From NCBI GenBank assembly GCA_910577185.1, contig CAJTLR010000015.1:10398-74397 (forward strand): 64,000 bases of DNA. Direction: 5' to 3'. The position numbers and the translations under genes were made by a program. Source of the stretch: an uncultured Acetatifactor sp. (GTDB lineage: Bacteria > Bacillota > Clostridia > Lachnospirales > Lachnospiraceae). Numbering within the stretch: the stretch's first letter is position 1; every line of letters begins with the position of its first letter. The notes beneath the pieces are model-generated. The model was not told the origin of the DNA. It did not search any database and was given only the letters and a program-made list of their open reading frames with translations. Shown piece after piece: positions 8,014 to 14,773 of this stretch.

Positions 8014-8988
8014 TCATCCCGTTTTCTGGTAATACCGGGCAATGCTTTCTTCCAGCGGAACCTCCGTCACCGTGAAGTCCTCCACCGGCAGGGCCGCCAT
8101 GACGGATGCCAGAATCTCCCTGGTCTTGTCCCGGGGTACCTCCAGCACTGCTCCCCGGGGATTCATTTCCCTGACCCGCCCGAAGGTTTCCCACTGCTCC
8201 CCGGCAACCGTCTCCGCGGTTTTGATGGACACCAGTCTCTTTTCGCCGAAAAATCGGTTTATGTCGTTCAATTTTCCGTCATATACCAGCTGTCCCTGGT
8301 TGATGATCACCGCCCGGTCACACAATGCCTGAATATCTGCCATATAATGACTGGTGATGATCACGGTGGTCTTCCACTGTTCATTGTAATATTTCAGAAA
8401 TTCCCGCAGCTTCTGCTGGGAAAGAATATCCAGGCCTATGGTGGGCTCGTCCAGAAACAAGATCTTCGGTCTGTGAATCAGGGCCGCCATCACCTCCATT
8501 TTCATCCTTTCCCCCAGGGAAAGCCTTCTCACCTGCACATTTACCAGTTCTTTCACATCCAAAAGCTCTGCCAGCTCTTCCACCACATCCCGGTATGCCT
8601 TATCCTCGACGCCGAAAATGCATTTGTTCAGATAAAAGCTGTCACTGGCCGGCAGATCCCACCAGAGCTGGTTTTTCTGCCCCATCACAATGGAAATCTG
8701 CCTTTTAAAATCATTTTTCCTCTCCCAGGGCACAAAACCGTTGATATCCACCGTTCCCCCGGATGGATGCAGGATGCCCGACAACATTTTCAGGGTGGTG
8801 GTCTTTCCCGCGCCGTTGGGGCCGATAAAACCGGTCATCTCCCCTTCTTCCACGAAAAAGGAAATATCCTTTACCGCCGACTTGACCAGCATCTCCCTAT
8901 GAAAAATATTATGCAGGGATCCCCTGATTCCCATATCCTTTTTATAGAAAGAAAAGTCTTTTTTTAAGTGTTCCACGCGAATGCTCAT
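8014..8988 (-). CDS. ABC-2 exporter ATP-binding protein (COG4586-like)
   Basis: A protein of 324 residues with all ATPase motifs. Walker A is GPNGAGKTTT near residue 60. The Q-loop is in SIVMGQKNQLWWDLP. The signature is LSLGERMKME, Walker B is ILFLDEPTIGLD, and the switch histidine is in ITSHYM. The MGQKNQLWWDLPA segment is characteristic of the COG4586 group, which always pairs with the two ABC-2 permeases found downstream here. The protein would drive export of an unknown substrate. It is first in the operon; 128 bases separate it from the frameshifted permease. Confidence 0.92.
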   Translation of the reverse strand: MSIRVEHLKKDFSFYKKDMGIRGSLHNIFHREMLVKSAVKDISFFVEEGEMTGFIGPNGAGKTTTLKMLSGILHPSGGTVDINGFVPWERKNDFKRQISIVMGQKNQLWWDLPASDSFYLNKCIFGVEDKAYRDVVEELAELLDVKELVNVQVRRLSLGERMKMEVMAALIHRPKILFLDEPTIGLDILSQQKLREFLKYYNEQWKTTVIITSHYMADIQALCDRAVIINQGQLVYDGKLNDINRFFGEKRLVSIKTAETVAGEQWETFGRVREMNPRGAVLEVPRDKTREILASVMAALPVEDFTVTEVPLEESIARYYQKTG

Positions 8989-9075
8989 TTTCGTTCTCCT
9001 CCCCGCCGCGCCGCCGGCTGTCCAGGCACAGACCGTCTGTGCCTGGATACTCCGGCGCTGGCCCGGGCCGCCATG

Positions 9076-9939
9076 CTACATAAATCCCAGCCGCCGGATA
9101 TAATTGTCAAACTGGAACCGTACCTCCTGAATCCTGTACCGGCTGATATAAAGCCGCTCCCCGTTTGCCATCTCAATGAAATCTTTTTCCATGCTTTCAA
9201 TATGATACATATTCACCAGCAGGCTTCTGTGAATTCTCACAAACCCAAGGCCTTTCAGCTTCTCTTCGCACTGCGTCAGGGTTTCTGTGACCGTTTCCAC
9301 TCTTTTCCCGCCGCAGGAAATTTCCCCTTCCGGCAAAATATCCCCGTTCCCGGCAGCATTTCCCTTCCGGCACTCTCCTCCGCTCCCGGCAGCATTCCCC
9401 TTCCGGCACTCTCCTCCACTCCCGCAGACTTCTCCGCTGCCGGGAGGCTCCCTCCTCCGGGAGGAGGCTGTCAGATGCAGCCGGACATCGTGATGATCGC
9501 TTTCCAGATACAGAATATCCCTGCGCCGCACCAGCAGTTTCTTTCCGTTGCACACAAAATCAATTTTCTCTGTCAGGGGTACTTTGAAATGCGTGATTTT
9601 TCTGACGGCAGCCCGCAGATCCTCCTCCAGGGCAAAACTCCGGACCGTATGGAAAAACGGCATCCCCAGCGCCCTGAAAATCTCTTTCACATCCCGGGCG
9701 ATAAAGATAACCGGCAGATCGGGAAGCTCCTCCCAGATCCGCTCCGCCAGCAGAAAGGCTTCCTCCCCCTCTTCCCGGCCCAGAACCAGATAGGAACATC
9801 TTTCCAGCTCCTGCCTTTTTTCTTCCGAAAGCAGCAGAACCGGGGGATCCAGCCCGCTTTGGGCAAAAAGCAGTTCCAGAATCTGCGCAATCTCTTCCCC
9901 CAGCTCCTTTGGGCTGCATAAAATCCCGATCCTGAGCAT
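9076..9939 (-). CDS. LytTR-family transcriptional regulator with pseudo-receiver and repeat insertion
   Basis: A protein of 287 residues. The N-terminal 120 residues resemble a response-regulator receiver, but the acidic phosphorylation site is missing (CSYLVLGREEG in place of the usual D). The C-terminal half is a LytTR DNA-binding domain (KIDFVCNGKKLLVRRRDILYLESDHHDVRLHL ... LKGLGFVRIHRSLLVNMYHIESM), which normally binds imperfect direct repeats. The domain is split by about 55 Gly/Cys-rich residues made of repeats GSGGECRKGNAA. It lies just upstream of the exporter genes on the same strand and may control them. Whether the interrupted domain still binds DNA is unknown. Confidence 0.8.
   Translation of the reverse strand: MLRIGILCSPKELGEEIAQILELLFAQSGLDPPVLLLSEEKRQELERCSYLVLGREEGEEAFLLAERIWEELPDLPVIFIARDVKEIFRALGMPFFHTVRSFALEEDLRAAVRKITHFKVPLTEKIDFVCNGKKLLVRRRDILYLESDHHDVRLHLTASSRRREPPGSGEVCGSGGECRKGNAAGSGGECRKGNAAGNGDILPEGEISCGGKRVETVTETLTQCEEKLKGLGFVRIHRSLLVNMYHIESMEKDFIEMANGERLYISRYRIQEVRFQFDNYIRRLGFM
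9346..9435 (-). repeat. Short tandem repeats inside the LytTR regulator gene
   Basis: Two and a half copies of a unit of about 36 bases encode GSGGECRKGNAA within the LytTR domain. The unit length is a multiple of three. Confidence 0.75.
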
Positions 9940-10345
9940 GGTCTGCTCCTTTCTTCAACTCTGTTGCATAAGCCGTTCAGCTTCTGAAAATGCGGCTATT
10001 CTTAACATTTTTATGCGGAAATCCCACTCGGCAATATCCGGAATTTCCGCATAAGGAAGATTATTGTTACAGTTACGCCTCAACTGCATGGTCAGAATAA
10101 CAAAAAAATACCATTGATGCAAGCCTTCCCGCCCCAATGGCAGAAATCCCCTCCTCAATGGTATTTCTCATGTCCATACGTCCCTGCCGCAGGGCAATTG
10201 CACGACCTTCCCGTTTTGCAAATGAGTTTCACATTTTGAAAGCGGCCTGAGTCCCACCGCCCCGCCGGCGGCAGCGGCGGGACGCGGAATTTAAAATTCC
10301 CCGGTCTTTGTCAGCGTATGTGCGTTCCCTGGGGCGAAGCCGGAT
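9940..10345. other. Gene-free stretch with several inverted repeats
   Basis: Between feoB and the LytTR gene no convincing coding region is seen. It holds perfect 12-bp arms TTATGCGGAAAT (10011-10022) / ATTTCCGCATAA (10043-10054). It also holds a hairpin with a U-run (10102-10165), a GC-rich palindrome near 10258-10277, and GGAATTTAAAATTCC at 10287-10301. A 67-codon frame (9955-10158) lacks a clear ribosome site and family. Confidence 0.45.
10102..10165 (-). terminator. Possible long-loop terminator downstream of feoB
   Basis: The arms AATACCATTGA (10107-10117) and TCAATGGTATT (10155-10165) pair over 11 bp, and on the minus strand the stem is followed by U-runs. The loop of 37 bases is long for a simple terminator, so another role is possible. 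Confidence 0.4.
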
Positions 10346-12769
10346 TTACACGGCACAGCCCGGTTTTCCCCCCTTGCGGGAAGCCCCGGTCCCATTTTCC
10401 GGAAAGGGCCGGAACAGAAAATAACAGATTCCGGCCAGCAGAACCACCGCCGCTGCCACACCCGGCACACTGCCGCTGCCGGCAAACAGGCTTCCCAGCT
10501 GGTAGATGATCAGGGAAACCACATAGGCCAGCCCACACTGATACCCGATGGCAAACCAGGTCCATCCGGCGCTGTTCATCTCCCGCCGGATGGCGCCCAT
10601 GGCCGCAAAGCAGGGCGCGCACAGCAGGTTGAAAGCCAAAAAGGAATATGCGGCTGCCCTACTCATATTCACAAAATCCAGCACCCCGAACACTCCCACC
10701 ACTTCTTCCTTTGCCACCAGTCCCATGATGGTGGCGATGGCGGCTGTGGCGTCCCCGAAACCCAGGGGCAGGAAAATCCATTTGATGCCATTGCCCAAAA
10801 CACCCAGCACGCTGTCCGACAGTTCCAGCTCCGTGCTGAATCCAAGGCCTCCGTTCACCATGCCGAAGCAGGATCCCGCCCAAATCAGAATGGAGGAAAG
10901 CAAAATAATGGTTCCGGCCTTTCTGATAAAGGAATACCCTCTCTCCCACATGCTTCTGAGCACATTTCCCGCCGCAGGCCAGTGGTACGCGGGAAGCTCC
11001 ATGACAAAAGGAGCCGGTTTTCCCGCAAATCTTTTCGTCTTTTTTAAAATGATGCCGGAGATAACCACAGCCGCCACCCCCAGGAAATAGGCGCTCACCG
11101 CAATCAGCCAGGAACCCCCGAAAAGGGCGGTGGCAATCAGGGAAATTATGGGAAGTTTTGCGCCGCAGGGAATAAAGGTTGTGGTTATAATGGTCATCCT
11201 GCGGTCCCTCTCATTTTCTATGGTGCGGGATGCCATGATGCCAGGCACCCCGCAGCCGCTGCCGATGAGCATGGGAATAAAGGATTTTCCGGAGAGCCCG
11301 AATTTCCGGAACAGCCGGTCCATGATAAACGCCACCCTGGCCATGTAACCGCAGGCTTCCAGAAACGCCAGAAACAGAAACAACACCAGCATCTGGGGCA
11401 CGAATCCCAGCACGGCTCCCACGCCTCCGATGATACCGTCCAGAACCAGGCTCTTTACCCATTGGGAACATCCCGCCGCCTCCAGGCCTTTTTCCGCCAG
11501 CGCCGGGATACCGGGCACCCATATGCCATATTCCGCAGGTTCCGGCGCTTGCTCCAGCTTCGGGTCCACCATTCCTGAAATATCCCATCCCGCCTCTGCC
11601 AGGGAATCCCCGTAAGCGCCGTAAGCCTCCTCAAAACCGCCGAAATCAGCCTCCTCCATGGCATACAGAATCTCCCCGGCGCCCGTCACACCTGCCTCTG
11701 CCGCCCCGGAAACCTCTGCCTTTAATTCTTCCGTAAACAGCACATTCTCCGCAAATGTGCCCCGGGCCTCCTCATAGGCCCCACTGCCCGTGCCCGGCAA
11801 ATGCCAGCCATCCCCGAACACCCCATCATTCATCCAGTCCGTGGCAATCGTGCCCACTGTGGTCACGGACACATAATATACCAGCGTCATCACCAGTGCA
11901 AAAATGGGCAATGCCGCAAAACGGTTGGTCACAATCCGGTCAATTTTGTCCGAAACCGATGACTTCCGGCCGTCTCTGCGGGATAAACACTCCTTTATCA
12001 TGGCCGAAATGTAAACATATCTCTCATTGGTGATAATACTTTCCGTGTCATCCTCAAAAGCTTCTTCCAGGTCTGCGATCTCCCGGGACACATCCGGCAG
12101 CTTCCCGGCCAGATCCGGTATTTTCTCATCTTTCTCCAGCAGCTTTATGGCAAAAAATCTTTTCTTGCCATCCTCCACCGCATCCCCCAGCTTCCCTTCC
12201 ACCGCGCGGATGGCAGCCTCCACCCCGGGGGCAAATCTGTGAACCGGCGCTGTCACTTTCTTCTCCCGTGCCAGGGAAAGGGCCCTGGTGACCGCCTTTT
12301 CCATGCCCTTTCCCTTCAGCGCGGAAATTTCCACCACATCGCAGCCCAGCTTCCGGGTCAGTTTATCCACATATATGGTATCCCCGGATTTTTCCACAAT
12401 ATCCATCATGTTCACTGCCATGACCACCGGTATGCCAAGCTCCAGAATCTGGGTGGAGAGATAAAGGTTTCTCTCAATATTGGTGCCGTCCACAATATTG
12501 ATAATGGCATCCGGCCTTTCATGAATCAGATAATTCCTTGCCACCACCTCTTCCGGTGTGTAAGGCGACAAGGAATAGATTCCCGGCAAATCCGTGATGA
12601 TCACATCTTCGGAACCTATGTCCGCGTACTCCTTTTTCAGTTTCCCTTCCTTTTTTTCCACCGTCACTCCGGGCCAGTTGCCCACGAACTGACCGGAGCC
12701 GGTCAAAGCATTAAATAAAGTTGTCTTGCCGCAGTTGGGATTTCCTGCCAGCGCAATTTTTATGGCCAT
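10346..12769 (-). CDS. feoB: Ferrous iron transporter FeoB
   Basis: A protein of 807 residues that imports Fe(II). The start at 12769 (MAIKIALAGNPNCGKTT) has GGGAG upstream; the longer frame to 12841 lacks this. The N-terminal G domain shows G1 GNPNCGKTT (9-17), G3 DLPG (60-63) and G4 NMMD (120-123). A regulatory helical domain follows, then a membrane region of about eight segments with two gate motifs (GCGVPGIMASRTIENERDRRMTIITTTFIPCGAKLPI and CAPCFAAMGAIRREM). An extra-cytoplasmic loop of about 130 residues (near 325-455) follows the first membrane segment. It lies downstream of two feoA-type genes in the same direction, with an operator-like palindrome just upstream. Confidence 0.96.
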   Translation of the reverse strand: MAIKIALAGNPNCGKTTLFNALTGSGQFVGNWPGVTVEKKEGKLKKEYADIGSEDVIITDLPGIYSLSPYTPEEVVARNYLIHERPDAIINIVDGTNIERNLYLSTQILELGIPVVMAVNMMDIVEKSGDTIYVDKLTRKLGCDVVEISALKGKGMEKAVTRALSLAREKKVTAPVHRFAPGVEAAIRAVEGKLGDAVEDGKKRFFAIKLLEKDEKIPDLAGKLPDVSREIADLEEAFEDDTESIITNERYVYISAMIKECLSRRDGRKSSVSDKIDRIVTNRFAALPIFALVMTLVYYVSVTTVGTIATDWMNDGVFGDGWHLPGTGSGAYEEARGTFAENVLFTEELKAEVSGAAEAGVTGAGEILYAMEEADFGGFEEAYGAYGDSLAEAGWDISGMVDPKLEQAPEPAEYGIWVPGIPALAEKGLEAAGCSQWVKSLVLDGIIGGVGAVLGFVPQMLVLFLFLAFLEACGYMARVAFIMDRLFRKFGLSGKSFIPMLIGSGCGVPGIMASRTIENERDRRMTIITTTFIPCGAKLPIISLIATALFGGSWLIAVSAYFLGVAAVVISGIILKKTKRFAGKPAPFVMELPAYHWPAAGNVLRSMWERGYSFIRKAGTIILLSSILIWAGSCFGMVNGGLGFSTELELSDSVLGVLGNGIKWIFLPLGFGDATAAIATIMGLVAKEEVVGVFGVLDFVNMSRAAAYSFLAFNLLCAPCFAAMGAIRREMNSAGWTWFAIGYQCGLAYVVSLIIYQLGSLFAGSGSVPGVAAAVVLLAGICYFLFRPFPENGTGASRKGGKPGCAV

Positions 12770-12958
12770 TTTCTTACTCCCTCTCTCCTGATTTTCCCCT
12801 GCAGTGCCGCCCTTTGTCAGCCTTTTCACGGGCCGGCACATTTCTGCCCCTGCCGGAGGCGCGAAAAACGCCCGGGCTCCCCTTCTGGCAGTTTTTGTTT
12901 CTCAAAGGCATTTGCTGCAGAATGGTGCTGTTTTATAATTTGTCACATCTATCTTTTA

Positions 12959-12972
12959 TTAGTTTAAACTAA
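12959..12972. promoter_or_regulatory. Candidate DtxR-type operator upstream of feoB
   Basis: A perfect 14-base palindrome TTAGTTTAAACTAA lies in the 247-base gap between feoA and feoB. It shares the half-sites TTAGT/ACTAA with the palindrome over the feo promoter at 13624-13637. The gap size and this site suggest that feoB has its own iron-responsive promoter. No clear -35/-10 pair was placed. Confidence 0.5.
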
Positions 12973-13016
12973 CTATCGCTCCCAAAAAAGGATGCAGCAT
13001 GAACGATGTAGACTGC

Positions 13017-13238
13017 TTATTCCACTTCGATCATCTCCGCATCTTCCTTCCTCAGGGATAATTCATATCCTCTCACAGTGACTTCCACCGGATCTCCCAG
13101 GGGCGCCACTCTTTTCACATAAATCTCCACGCCTTTCGTGATACCCATGTCCATGATACGTCTTTTTACCGGTCCCTCACCGGACAGTTTTTTCACCTTC
13201 ACAGTCTGCCCGCAGGCAGTCTCCTTCAATGTTTTCAT
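13017..13238 (-). CDS. feoA: FeoA-domain protein
   Basis: A protein of 73 residues forming a single SH3-like FeoA domain (LSGEGPVKRRIMDMGITKGVEIYVKRVAPLGDPVEVTVRGYELSLRKEDAEMIEVE). FeoA is a small cytosolic partner thought to bind FeoB and modulate Fe(II) import. The start is preceded by GGAGG (GGAGGGAGAC). It is the second gene of the feo run, 70 bases after the other FeoA-type gene and 247 bases before feoB. The residues KRRIMDMG and YELSLRKEDA are the family hallmarks. Confidence 0.92.
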   Translation of the reverse strand: MKTLKETACGQTVKVKKLSGEGPVKRRIMDMGITKGVEIYVKRVAPLGDPVEVTVRGYELSLRKEDAEMIEVE

Positions 13239-13308
13239 GTCTCCCTCCTTTTCAGCCCCCTGGGGCTTTTTTCCTTTCCGTTTCCTCCCTTTGTTCCGGG
13301 CCTCCCTT

Positions 13309-13533
13309 TCAGGACGGTTCCTGCCGGACCATAATCCGGTTCGCCATATCCCTTCCGATGGCGATTCTGGACTCTTTCACATTGACGATCAGATTCCCCC
13401 CGGCTTCCGAAATCACAGTCACTGCACCGCCCACCACAAAGCCCAGGCTCTCCAGAAATTTTCTGGTATCTCCCTTTCCGCCTATTTTTCCGATCACATG
13501 ACGCTCCCCCTTTGGGGCCATTGACAATGGCAT
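13309..13533 (-). CDS. Second FeoA-domain protein
   Basis: A protein of 74 residues starting MPLSMAPKGERHVIGKIGG. The start at 13533 is chosen because GGAGG lies six bases upstream; two nearer ATGs overlap that site. The domain (GKGDTRKFLESLGFVVGGAVTVISEAGGNLIVNVKESRIAIGRDMANRIMV) is a diverged FeoA fold, typical of the first FeoA in clostridial feoA-feoA-feoB operons. It follows a strong metal-operator-like promoter at 13624-13654, so it is the first gene of the unit. The separate role of two FeoA proteins is not known from sequence. Confidence 0.85.
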   Translation of the reverse strand: MPLSMAPKGERHVIGKIGGKGDTRKFLESLGFVVGGAVTVISEAGGNLIVNVKESRIAIGRDMANRIMVRQEPS

Positions 13534-13623
13534 ATTCATCCTCCTTCCCAACTATTTTCCATATATCCGGTTCCGCCTGCATTTTCCGGCCGTTCCCATA
13601 TAGTTTTATATAACTTATATTAG

Positions 13624-13654
13624 TTAGTATATACTAATTCATATTAGTTGTCAA
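13624..13654 (-). promoter_or_regulatory. feo promoter overlapped by DtxR-type operator
   Basis: On the minus strand TTGACA (13649-13654) and TATACT (13626-13631) are 17 bases apart. A perfect palindrome TTAGTATATACTAA (13624-13637) covers the -10, so a bound repressor would block polymerase. The same half-sites recur before feoB. Confidence 0.75.
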
Positions 13655-13671
13655 TCACCAAGTGGAAAAAT

Positions 13672-13700
13672 TTGCAAAGAGATATTTTCCATGCTATACT
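13672..13700 (+). promoter_or_regulatory. Promoter of the DtxR-type regulator gene
   Basis: TTGCAA (13672-13677), a 17-base spacer, then TATACT (13695-13700) preceded by TGC, an extended -10. It points away from the feo promoter. Confidence 0.6.
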
Positions 13701-13810
13701 GAACCAAGACACCCTTGCGGCTTGCCCCCCCGCCATACACAAGAGTCCGGGAATCCGGCCGCAGTGTTCAGGGGATTTTGATTGAAAAATGCAAAAGAAG
13801 GGAGCATGCC

Positions 13811-14176
13811 ATGACAGTGAATGAATCGGCAGAGAATTACCTGGAAACCATATTGATCCTGAGTCAGAAACTTCCCGTGGTCCGTTCCGTGGACATTGCC
13901 AACGAACTGGGTTTCAAAAAACCAAGTGTCAGCGTGGCCATGAAGCATCTGCGGGAAAAAAAGCATATTTCCGTGGACGGCTCCGGCTTCATCACGCTGA
14001 CAGCTTCCGGCAGGGAAATTGCGGAGATGATTTATGAGAGACATCAGTTATTGTCCTCCTGGCTGACACGGCTGGGCGTCCCGGAAAAGATTGCCGTGGA
14101 AGACGCTTGTAAAATCGAGCATGTCATCAGCAAAGAAAGTTTTCAGGCCATTAAAAATCATGCGGGGACACAGTGA
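13811..14176 (+). CDS. DtxR/MntR-family metal-dependent regulator (short form)
   Basis: A protein of 121 residues starting MTVNESAENYLETILIL at 13811, after a GAAGGGAG site; the frame's earlier ATG at 13715 lacks one. Residues 5-65 form the winged helix (VRSVDIANELGFKKPSVSVAMKHLREKKHI). Residues 70-115 form the metal-binding and dimerisation helices (EMIYERHQLLSSWLTRLGV...EDACKIEHVIS), with the E/H/C-type ligands of the family. There is no C-terminal SH3 domain, as in MntR. It is divergent from the feo genes, so it is probably the iron-sensing repressor of feo; manganese sensing cannot be excluded. Confidence 0.88.
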   Translation: MTVNESAENYLETILILSQKLPVVRSVDIANELGFKKPSVSVAMKHLREKKHISVDGSGFITLTASGREIAEMIYERHQLLSSWLTRLGVPEKIAVEDACKIEHVISKESFQAIKNHAGTQ

Positions 14177-14184
14177 ATCCCCGC
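14162..14184 (+). terminator. Weak terminator-like hairpin at the end of the DtxR-type gene
   Basis: The arms GCGGGGA and TCCCCGC enclose the stop codon and are followed by TTTGAGTCATATTTT. The U-tract is poor, so activity is uncertain. Confidence 0.4.
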
Positions 14185-14203
14185 TTTGAGTCATATTTTG
14201 GGA

Positions 14204-14773
14204 TCATTCTTCCAGGCAGACCGTCCTTCCCAGACGCAGGGATTCCTTCACGTCAATCAGCCGCTGATTTTCGGAGCCCCGGAAAGCCAGCCGGAGGTTT
14301 TTCTGCTCCTCCATAAATTCCCCGTCCACCAGTACATCCAGCAGCGCCAGAATTTCATCGATTCCATCCCTGCAAAATTCCGTCCCTCTCCCGCCCCGGT
14401 CCGGCGGAATTTCCGTCCCTGTTCCACCCTTCCGGCCCAGAAGATCCCTCTCGTATTCATATCCGGTGTAGCACCAGATGTCCTTTCCGGGAAAACGCTG
14501 TCTCACCTTCCGGAGCAGCCCCAGCACCGTTTTCCGGTTTTCCGGCTCCAGGGGTTCCCCGCCCAGCACGCTGAAACCCCTGATATAATCCGGCGCAAGC
14601 GCCTCCAGAATCTCGGCCTCCGTCCGGTCAGTATACTCCTGGCCGTAATGAAAATCCCAGGCCTCCGGGTTGAAGCATCCCCTGCAGCCATGGGTACAGC
14701 CGCTGACAAACAAGGACACCCTCACCCCGGGGCCGTTTGCCACATCCGTTTTTTTGATAACCGCATAATTCAT
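14204..14773 (-). CDS. nrdG: Anaerobic ribonucleotide reductase activating protein
   Basis: A radical-SAM enzyme of 189 residues that generates the glycyl radical on NrdD. The iron-sulfur cysteines are in CTHGCRGC (C26, C30, C33), with FNPEAWDF following, and GGEPL is the SAM-contact motif. The start ATG overlaps the nrdD stop as ATGA (14770-14773), so the two are translationally coupled. A short segment rich in Gly/Arg (GRKGGTGTEIPPDRGGRGTEF) near residue 120 looks like a family-unusual insertion. It works in deoxyribonucleotide synthesis without oxygen. Confidence 0.95.
   Translation of the reverse strand: MNYAVIKKTDVANGPGVRVSLFVSGCTHGCRGCFNPEAWDFHYGQEYTDRTEAEILEALAPDYIRGFSVLGGEPLEPENRKTVLGLLRKVRQRFPGKDIWCYTGYEYERDLLGRKGGTGTEIPPDRGGRGTEFCRDGIDEILALLDVLVDGEFMEEQKNLRLAFRGSENQRLIDVKESLRLGRTVCLEE

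Noticed and set aside
9955..10158. 67-codon minus-strand frame between feoB and the LytTR gene
   Set aside because: No ribosome site, no family, and it runs through two inverted repeats; kept only as part of the intergenic note.
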